NCBI GenBank assembly: GCA_001801285.1 | Contig: MGXG01000115.1 | Span: 1 to 11,913, forward strand | Reading direction: 5' to 3' | Origin: Gammaproteobacteria bacterium GWE2_37_16 | GTDB lineage: Bacteria; Pseudomonadota; Gammaproteobacteria; UBA9339 | DNA: 11,913 nucleotides | Shown: piece after piece, positions 7,274 through 11,913 of the stretch | Position numbering within the stretch: the stretch's first letter is position 1 | Layout: every line of letters begins with the position of its first letter | Program-made: the position numbers and the translations under genes | Notes under the pieces: model-generated | What the model saw: the letters and a program-made list of their open reading frames with translations, nothing else | Told to the model about the DNA's origin: nothing | Database searches by the model: none

Positions 7274-7285
7274 ATTGTTAACAAT
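7274..7285. promoter_or_regulatory. 12-bp palindrome in the divergent nagA promoter region
   Basis: ATTGTTAACAAT is a perfect palindrome. It begins 8 bp before the nagA ATG and overlaps the proposed -35 of the rightward promoter, so a bound dimer could affect both directions. No regulator can be named from sequence. Confidence 0.35.
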
Positions 7286-7306
7286 ATGTTGATGAATACA
7301 TATAAA
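7278..7306 (+). promoter_or_regulatory. Candidate promoter for the 115-aa/AnkH-like gene unit
   Basis: -35 TTAACA (7278-7283) and -10 TATAAA (7301-7306) with a 17-bp spacer. The transcript would start near 7313, leaving a leader of about 50 nt before ATG 7364. The region is very AT-rich, so chance matches are likely. Confidence 0.4.
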
Positions 7307-7363
7307 ATAGCTAGCATCGCAATATAAACAAAATAGCATATTCAGCTACAGCTATCAAAAATT

Positions 7364-7711
7364 ATGGCAGCAATACCTAAAAAATATCTCAAAGAACTTG
7401 GCGATCTTCTCGCTGATGGACATCGTCGTTTCGGTAAAGTTGCGCCGCGCAAACCATATAAAGAAGATGAAGAGGATGGAGGCACAGGATCTGCCCAACT
7501 TTTATTTGAAGAACATCCTTTGCTAAGCTCTATGCCAATTGGAGCGCCGTCAGACTTAACCTTCTTAACTAACAACAATCAATTTAGTCAAGATAAAGCC
7601 GAAGAACGTGTTGAACAAGCTACACCTGAACTTAAAAAACAACTGGAAGCCACACTTGAAAAAAAACTGGGTAAACACCTAAACATAACACCAACACCAT
7701 ACAACGGATAA
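7364..7711 (+). CDS. Uncharacterised 115-aa protein upstream of the AnkH-like gene
   Basis: I do not recognise this protein. It is hydrophilic, with no signal peptide or membrane segment. The N-terminal 35 residues are basic (KKYLKELGDLL, HRRFGKVAPRKPYK), followed by an acidic patch EDEEDGG at about 34-40, a less charged middle with LLFEEHPLLSSMPIGAPSDL, and a charged helix-like C-terminus (ERVEQATPELKKQLEATLEK, residues 81-100). It reads as a real gene because the ankyrin gene follows after only 10 bp on the same strand and a promoter fits upstream; no good Shine-Dalgarno sequence precedes ATG 7364. A small partner, chaperone or second secreted protein for the downstream effector candidate are possible roles, all inference. 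Confidence 0.7.
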   Translation: MAAIPKKYLKELGDLLADGHRRFGKVAPRKPYKEDEEDGGTGSAQLLFEEHPLLSSMPIGAPSDLTFLTNNNQFSQDKAEERVEQATPELKKQLEATLEKKLGKHLNITPTPYNG

Positions 7712-7721
7712 AATTTCCAAT

Positions 7722-9125
7722 ATGTCCATAGCAAAAACCATCATATACGGCACTGATCAGGAATTGGTAAACGCATTACACCAACAAACTGAGCTTAAAC
7801 TTGACGAAATTGACGAATACGGTTACACACCTCTTGTTCAAACTGCCATTATTAACAGCGTCCCAAAAGCGCAACTATTACTAAACATTGGTGCCAGCGT
7901 TGATTTCCCTGATTTAACCGGACGCACCGCACTGCATTGGGCTGCTGAAAATAATAATTATAATTTATGTAAATTGCTTCTTGAAAAAGGTGCTAACGCT
8001 AATTCTTACACCTATGCCAGCCAACCAGTTTTAGTCATACCGTTACTACGCAAAAAAACCAAGATAAAAGATTTATTGCTCAGTTATGGCGCCAATCTAG
8101 AATTTGCTCAAGATTTTATTAACGCCAAATTACTTGGTCACCGTTTTGAATTACAAGGACGAGTCGATATTGTTGACCACACAAATACTTTTATCGAAAT
8201 AGAATTAGAAGGATTTTACCTAGAATTTAGTTTAGAAATACTCATTCACTCATTGAGTGAATTCCATAAAAATTTTGGCGGAAAACATCTGCGCAAATAT
8301 TTCACCCATCTTGACAAGATCATCGCAGCATTACAAACAGGTAGTGAATTCACCAAATATCAACATTACTTAATCAACATCAAAACCTACGAAAAACGTA
8401 TTAGTCAATTACTGGAAAACGAACCTCTGGTTTTGCCGATTGCTTTTGATGGTCACGCCATCAGCCTTATTAAATTTTCTGATATGTTGATTCGTTGCGA
8501 TCGGGGTGAATTTGGTCAAAAAAATGGCGCCATCATTTTTTATGATGTTACAAAACCTGGATTAAACAAAAGTCTTTGCAAAGAATTGCTCTACAAGCGC
8601 CAAGCCAAAGAATTCATCAACGATGGCTTAGAGCGTTATCTTGGTTTGGAAGCAAAATTTCAACTACCAATCTCCCTGCAAAGAGCCGGCAATTGCTCCT
8701 GGGCTAACGTCGAAGCAATAGTGCCCGCATTAATGTTTTTATTTTTACTTGAAGAAAAAGGCATACATGAAATCGAAGCTTGCGCCAAAGAAGCATTAAT
8801 TTTTTATGCTGAATGGGTCGAATGGGATAAAGAACGCTCTTTATATTTTTGCATTAACAGTTTTCATGAAGCAAATCCAGCACAAAAAGCTGCAAAAGCC
8901 GCCCTCCTGGCGGCAATTATGTTTCAAGCATGTGATTATGATAATGATCGTGACCCACAAAAGGCTTACAAAATATTAAGCATTTTAACCATACCTGAAT
9001 ACGACTACATTTTAAAAAGCTATTCCAAGGTCTTCTCACAAGACAAAAAAAACGCCAACCTCAAAAGCCTTTTAAACTTTGTAGATAATTATAAAGCTAA
9101 AATCGACCTGGGAAATTATTTTTAA
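7722..9125 (+). CDS. Ankyrin-repeat protein with cysteine-protease-like C-terminal half, AnkH/LegA3-like candidate type IV effector
   Basis: A 467-residue soluble protein without a signal peptide. Ankyrin repeats occupy roughly residues 1-130: YGYTPLVQTAIIN...AQLLLNIGA (33-58), TGRTALHWAAENNN...LCKLLLEKGA (66-91) and a degenerate IKDLLLSYGA (115-124). The C-terminal part has DGHAISLI (H245), LIRCDRGEFG (D260) and AGNCSWANVEA (C325), an H-D-C set resembling a permuted cysteine-protease-like pocket. Size and plan match, from memory, Legionella AnkH (LegA3), a widely conserved Dot/Icm effector of ankyrin repeats plus a cysteine-protease-like domain, reported to bind host LARP7. Orthology and secretion are inference. 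The gene is 10 bp after the 115-aa gene, probably one transcript. An unrelated internal ankyrin protein is the alternative. Confidence 0.75.
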   Translation: MSIAKTIIYGTDQELVNALHQQTELKLDEIDEYGYTPLVQTAIINSVPKAQLLLNIGASVDFPDLTGRTALHWAAENNNYNLCKLLLEKGANANSYTYASQPVLVIPLLRKKTKIKDLLLSYGANLEFAQDFINAKLLGHRFELQGRVDIVDHTNTFIEIELEGFYLEFSLEILIHSLSEFHKNFGGKHLRKYFTHLDKIIAALQTGSEFTKYQHYLINIKTYEKRISQLLENEPLVLPIAFDGHAISLIKFSDMLIRCDRGEFGQKNGAIIFYDVTKPGLNKSLCKELLYKRQAKEFINDGLERYLGLEAKFQLPISLQRAGNCSWANVEAIVPALMFLFLLEEKGIHEIEACAKEALIFYAEWVEWDKERSLYFCINSFHEANPAQKAAKAALLAAIMFQACDYDNDRDPQKAYKILSILTIPEYDYILKSYSKVFSQDKKNANLKSLLNFVDNYKAKIDLGNYF

Positions 9126-9135
9126 TGTTAAATAC

Positions 9136-9164
9136 TTGAAAAAACAGGAAAATATTGGTATTAT
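9136..9164 (+). promoter_or_regulatory. Upstream candidate promoter of the two-component operon
   Basis: -35 TTGAAA (9136-9141), 17-bp spacer, -10 TATTAT (9159-9164): close to the sigma70 consensus, in the spacer between the ankyrin gene and the regulator. It would give a leader of about 65 nt. Confidence 0.5.
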
Positions 9165-9188
9165 TAACGGTTTTCGTATCTGCAAAAA

Positions 9189-9218
9189 TTGGACATAATA
9201 TTTTTTTGTCCCTATAAA
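9189..9218 (+). promoter_or_regulatory. Downstream candidate promoter with overlapping inverted repeat
   Basis: -35 TTGGAC (9189-9194), 18-bp spacer, -10 TATAAA (9213-9218). An inverted repeat GGACA (9191-9195) / TGTCC (9207-9211) lies across the -35 and spacer, where an autoregulating protein could bind. This is sequence-based inference only. Confidence 0.4.
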
Positions 9219-9236
9219 TTAAAATACGGAGGTAAA

Positions 9237-9902
9237 ATGCGTATTTTACTAGCTGAAGATGATGAATTATTGGGTGATGGCGTTCGTGCCGGCTTAATGC
9301 AATATAAATACACTGTTGATTGGGTGAAAAATGGTCAGGCAGCTTTACAAGCTCTGCTAACTGAATCATTCGATGCTGTTGTTTTAGATCTTGCTTTACC
9401 AAGACTATCCGGTATAGAAGTATTAAAAACCATACGCGCTAAAAATATTTCTACACCAGTTCTAATCTTAACCGCACGTGACAAAGTAGAAGATCGTGTT
9501 GCTGGTTTAGATGCTGGGGCAGATGATTATTTGACCAAACCTTTCGATCTTTATGAGTTATGCGCCAGATTAAGAGCATTATTAAGACGCTCTGGGGGTC
9601 GCGCCGAACCAATACTGAAATACACCAACATTAAACTTGACCCAGCTGCACATACCGTGGAAAAGGCGGGCAAACCTATTGAATTATCAAGACGCGAATT
9701 TGATTTATTGCAAATGCTGATGGAAAATTCAGGTAGAGTTTTATCGCGTGAAAATATTTCACAAAGCTTGTATGGATGGGGGGATAACGTTGATAGCAAT
9801 GCCCTTGAAGTACATGTACACAATTTGCGGAAAAAATTTGGCGCCAAGTTTATCGTCACTATCCGTGGCGTAGGATACATGGTCAAAAAGGAAGGAGAAT
9901 AA
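9237..9902 (+). CDS. OmpR-family response regulator, QseB/PmrA-like
   Basis: A 222-residue cytoplasmic transcription factor. The receiver domain (1 to about 118) has the acidic pair D8/D9 in LLAEDDELLGDG, the phosphoacceptor D51 in AVVLDLALPRLSG, T79 in LILTARD and K101 in DYLTKPFDL. The DNA-binding winged helix (about 125-219) has LSRREFDLLQMLMENSGRVLSRE, NALEVHVHNLRKKFG and IRGVGYMVKK, the OmpR/PhoB pattern; it reads most like QseB and PmrA. ATG 9237 is set by GGAGG at 9228-9232; an in-frame TTG at 9189 would add 16 residues and is rejected. Its kinase partner follows 252 bp downstream, a gap filled with repeat DNA. In Legionella and Coxiella, PmrA of this family controls the Dot/Icm system; whether this protein is that orthologue is not decided here. 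Confidence 0.92.
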   Translation: MRILLAEDDELLGDGVRAGLMQYKYTVDWVKNGQAALQALLTESFDAVVLDLALPRLSGIEVLKTIRAKNISTPVLILTARDKVEDRVAGLDAGADDYLTKPFDLYELCARLRALLRRSGGRAEPILKYTNIKLDPAAHTVEKAGKPIELSRREFDLLQMLMENSGRVLSRENISQSLYGWGDNVDSNALEVHVHNLRKKFGAKFIVTIRGVGYMVKKEGE

Positions 9903-9910
9903 TTACGATA

Positions 9911-9962
9911 GTCGCAGGTGCTTGTAACGCAGGCTAAAACCTATAATCACAAAACCTGCAAC
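9911..9962. repeat. Palindromic intergenic repeat after the response regulator
   Basis: GTCGCAGGT (9911-9919) pairs with ACCTGCAAC (9954-9962) at 8 of 9 positions, with a smaller AGG/CCT hairpin between. The outer part includes, in reverse complement, CTGCGACTAT, also found at 2033-2042. It adjoins copy 2 of the 165-bp element. It may act as a transcript-end stem behind the regulator gene. Confidence 0.45.
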
Positions 9963-9967
9963 TTTCG

Positions 9968-10132
9968 ATATACTCTTCGCATTTTGGTTTTCCGCGTTGT
10001 TGGCTTTCTCGCTCGTTTGAGTCATGTATGTCCAATACACTCCTCAAACTCGACTCGTTGCCGCCTAGCGGAAAATCCAAACTACTCGAGTCTATTTGTG
10101 CTAACCCTAGAAACCTGTTTTCGTTTAGTATA
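9968..10132 (-). repeat. 165-bp dispersed element, copy 2, inside the two-component operon
   Basis: Reverse complement of 520-684 with 5 substitutions and no gaps. The five differences fall at two adjacent-region changes after the AACAGG motif, two around the AGTTTG segment, and one in AATGTGAAG versus AATGCGAAG; none disrupts the GTTTGAG/CTCAAAC or TGTAT/ATACA stems. Relative to the operon the element is in the reverse orientation, and it ends 22 bp before the kinase ATG. A short open frame across it (about 9918-10133) coincides with the repeat and is not considered a gene. Confidence 0.9.
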
Positions 10133-10154
10133 AAATAACTTTCTGAATTATAAA

Positions 10155-11537
10155 ATGAAACACTCCATACGTACCTTCCTCTTAATTAATTTGTTAATCA
10201 GTGTGTTTTCTTTTACTTCCTTAACAGTTATTACACATTATTTTTTTGATAGCAAAAAGATCAACCAATATAGTGATCAACAGCTAACTTTATCCGCCTC
10301 TCTTGCGAAAACACTACTTAGTCAACACAAGCAGCATAGCTCAGACACATCCAAACCTACAACACTAACCTGCAGCGATCTTGCAAATCAATGCGGTAAA
10401 GTTAACTTACAAGTATGGGATAAAAACGGACAGTTGATCGTTTCTTTGCCTAACAATCTCAAACAGCCATTCGCCAAAATTGCCAATTTTTCTGATCAAA
10501 AAATTGATAACATCAATTGGCGTGTCTTTGTAACAACCAATGATTCTACTGGTCTTACTGTAGCGGTAGCGGAACGTTATAATAAACGCCATGTTCTAAA
10601 AAAAGAAATCATACTTTATACCACCACCATTATTTTATTTTGCTTATTCCTGCTAGCGATCTTGATTTGGTTTATCGTAGGCAATGCATTAAAAAGCATT
10701 CAAACAATCACTAATTCACTCAAATATCGCGCACCAGCATCACTGACTAAACTGAAAACTGAAACAGCCCCTAAAGAAGTCCAGCCTCTTGTAGAAGAAT
10801 TAAATATTCTCTTTCAAAAACTCCAGGAAGCTTTTGTGCGTGAAGAACGTTTTTCATCGGACGCTGCTCATGAATTGCGTACACCTCTTGCTGCCTTACG
10901 CGCTCATGTTCATGTAGCCTTAAACGCCACTTCCAAAGAAGAATGCGACCGATCTTTACATAAAATCATTACTGGCATCGACCGCAGCACACATGTCATT
11001 AACCAACTTTTGATTCTGGCACGTACCACCAAGATTAAATCTCTAATATCCAAACTGGAACCAGTATCTTTAAATAAAGAAGCACAAATTGTAATTGCTG
11101 ATCTGGTGCCAATTGCGCAAAAGAAAAATATCGAAATTGAACTTATCGACAAAAGCAAAAAACAAAAGATTATGGGTGATCCGATTACTATCAATGTTCT
11201 AATAAGAAACCTTATTGACAATGCTATTCGCTACATCGACCATAACCATGGTTTAATCAGTGTTATTATTGAGTCAGCCCCCAAACACGTAATTTTGAAA
11301 GTTATTGATAATGGACCAGGTATCCCAAAAGACTTGCGAGAAGCCGTTTTTGAACGTTTTTTCCGCATTGCTGACAACAATATTCAGGGTAGTGGTTTAG
11401 GATTAAATATTGTCAAACAAGTCCTACAACAACATAATGCCAACATTAAGCTCAATGTCCCAAAGTCAGGACATGGGTTAGAGGTAGTAGTATCTTTCAA
11501 AAAGCCGACAGAAAAAGAACTAGCACGCCAAGTCTAA
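10155..11537 (+). CDS. QseC/PmrB-like sensor histidine kinase
   Basis: A 460-residue inner-membrane kinase pairing with the upstream regulator. TM1 spans about residues 8-30, a periplasmic sensor of about 120 residues follows (with C73 and C80 possibly forming a disulfide), and TM2 spans about 152-175. A HAMP-like linker (about 176-230) leads to the H-box FSSDAAHELRTPLAALRAH with phospho-acceptor H239. The ATPase domain has N-box NLIDNAIRY (352-360), G1 DNGPGI (385-390), F-box FERFFR (399-404) and G2 GSGLGL (412-417), so all catalytic boxes are intact. No good Shine-Dalgarno sequence precedes ATG 10155, and the repeat element lies between it and the regulator gene. The signal is unknown; QseC/PmrB relatives sense metal ions, pH or other cues. 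Confidence 0.92.
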   Translation: MKHSIRTFLLINLLISVFSFTSLTVITHYFFDSKKINQYSDQQLTLSASLAKTLLSQHKQHSSDTSKPTTLTCSDLANQCGKVNLQVWDKNGQLIVSLPNNLKQPFAKIANFSDQKIDNINWRVFVTTNDSTGLTVAVAERYNKRHVLKKEIILYTTTIILFCLFLLAILIWFIVGNALKSIQTITNSLKYRAPASLTKLKTETAPKEVQPLVEELNILFQKLQEAFVREERFSSDAAHELRTPLAALRAHVHVALNATSKEECDRSLHKIITGIDRSTHVINQLLILARTTKIKSLISKLEPVSLNKEAQIVIADLVPIAQKKNIEIELIDKSKKQKIMGDPITINVLIRNLIDNAIRYIDHNHGLISVIIESAPKHVILKVIDNGPGIPKDLREAVFERFFRIADNNIQGSGLGLNIVKQVLQQHNANIKLNVPKSGHGLEVVVSFKKPTEKELARQV

Positions 11538-11610
11538 CCACAGATATATAAACATGATTGCTATATAAATCAAATAGTTAAAGCTATGGACGAAAATTCT
11601 CCCAAACTAC

Positions 11611-11913
11611 TCACAATTTAGCAAACATCTTAAACAAACCGGCTTTTTCTGAGCCCTTACGCATCGCTTTAGCTAGAAAAGAAAACTTTTCTGAAATGCT
11701 TTTTCTGATCGTATAAGTTATCTCATAAATACTGGTATCTTCACAATTGCTGGCATTAAATAAATAATCGTCGCTGGTAATAATTTCATCAATCAACTTC
11801 AAACGCAAAGCATCAGTGCCATACCAATGTTCGCCAGTGCTAACCTTGCTAATAGATACTTTTGGGCGATGTGTAGCAATGAATTTTTTGAACAAACCAT
11901 GAGCTTCCTCTAC
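11611..11913 (-). CDS. sohB: SohB-type inner-membrane peptidase (S49 family), C-terminal part
   Basis: Only the last 100 residues are in the window; the gene begins beyond its right edge. The frame opens at the edge with VEEAHGLFKKFIATHRPKVS and continues STGEHWYGTDALRLKLIDEI, which matches the C-terminal part of E. coli SohB (ATGEHWYG... GLVDEI). SohB is a protease IV-like, membrane-anchored serine peptidase that cleaves signal peptides or other membrane fragments. The catalytic Ser/Lys lie in the missing part. The stop is TGA at 11611-11613. The gene converges with the sensor kinase; the 73-bp spacer has only a weak AT-rich stem (about 11543-11571). Confidence 0.88.
   Translation of the reverse strand, partial: VEEAHGLFKKFIATHRPKVSISKVSTGEHWYGTDALRLKLIDEIITSDDYLFNASNCEDTSIYEITYTIRKSISEKFSFLAKAMRKGSEKAGLFKMFAKL

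Noticed and set aside
7267..7317. 17-residue N-terminal extension of NagA from ATG 7317
   Set aside because: It would be a hydrophobic segment on a cytosolic enzyme and runs through the palindrome and the rightward promoter. The family N-terminus starts at ATG 7266.
9122..9145. Possible PmrA-type tandem TTAA-containing binding site
   Set aside because: TTAATGTTAAATACTTGA only loosely resembles the tandem motif I remember for Legionella PmrA, and such matches are common in AT-rich DNA.
9189..9236. Upstream TTG start for the response regulator
   Set aside because: GGAGG is perfectly placed for ATG 9237 and MRILLAEDD is the standard N-terminus of QseB/PmrA-type regulators.
9918..10133. 71-aa open frame on the plus strand between regulator and kinase
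   Set aside because: It begins in one palindrome and ends at the edge of copy 2 of the 165-bp element. No RBS or protein family was seen, so it is a by-product of repeat sequence.
1..11913. CRISPR array, tRNA, rRNA or prophage genes
   Set aside because: No regularly spaced short repeats, no cloverleaf-like sequence and no phage or integrase gene were seen in any spacer.

Overview
The window is AT-rich chromosomal DNA of a gammaproteobacterium, most likely of the order Legionellales (Legionella/Coxiella/Berkiella-like). Evidence for this is the housekeeping set (efp next to epmA, a YafS-type methyltransferase next to rnhA, sohB), a QseB/QseC (PmrA/PmrB)-type two-component pair, and an ankyrin protein with a cysteine-protease-like C-terminal half. 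That protein resembles the Dot/Icm effector AnkH (LegA3) of Legionella. The taxonomic call is inference; no rRNA gene is present.

Layout. 1-491 (+): 3' part of efp (elongation factor P), including the lysine that is modified. 492-961: non-coding, holding a 165-bp repeat copy, a hairpin and a GC-rich palindromic repeat. 962-1948 (+): epmA, the ligase that modifies that EF-P lysine. 2066-3100 (+): an exported metallophosphoesterase with a histidine-rich stretch behind its signal peptide. 3132-3167: a perfect 12-bp stem between convergent genes. 3297-4553 (-): NRAMP-like metal-ion transporter. 4616-4733: two inverted arms of the same GC-rich repeat seen upstream of epmA. 4735-5965 (-): a methyltransferase/rnhA gene pair with its own promoter. 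6103-7266 (-): nagA. 7364-9125 (+): two-gene unit of a 115-aa unknown protein and the AnkH-like protein, divergent from nagA across a 97-bp spacer containing a 12-bp palindrome. 9237-11537 (+): response regulator and sensor kinase, split by 252 bp of repeat DNA. 11611-11913 (-): C-terminal end of sohB.

How the genes work together. EF-P and EpmA are substrate and enzyme. The methyltransferase and rnhA are translationally close (4-bp gap). The regulator and kinase form one signalling pair, related to the PmrAB/QseBC systems; in Legionella and Coxiella PmrA controls the Dot/Icm system and effectors, so its presence near an AnkH-like effector is suggestive but proves nothing here. I saw no convincing PmrA site.

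The most unusual structural signal is a pair of 165-bp elements in inverted orientation (520-684 and 9968-10132). They differ at only 5 positions with no gaps, carry 6-bp terminal inverted repeats, and contain an internal hairpin with a tandem G.A-type internal loop. One copy sits behind efp, the other inside the two-component operon. No tRNA, rRNA, CRISPR array or complete transposase gene was seen.
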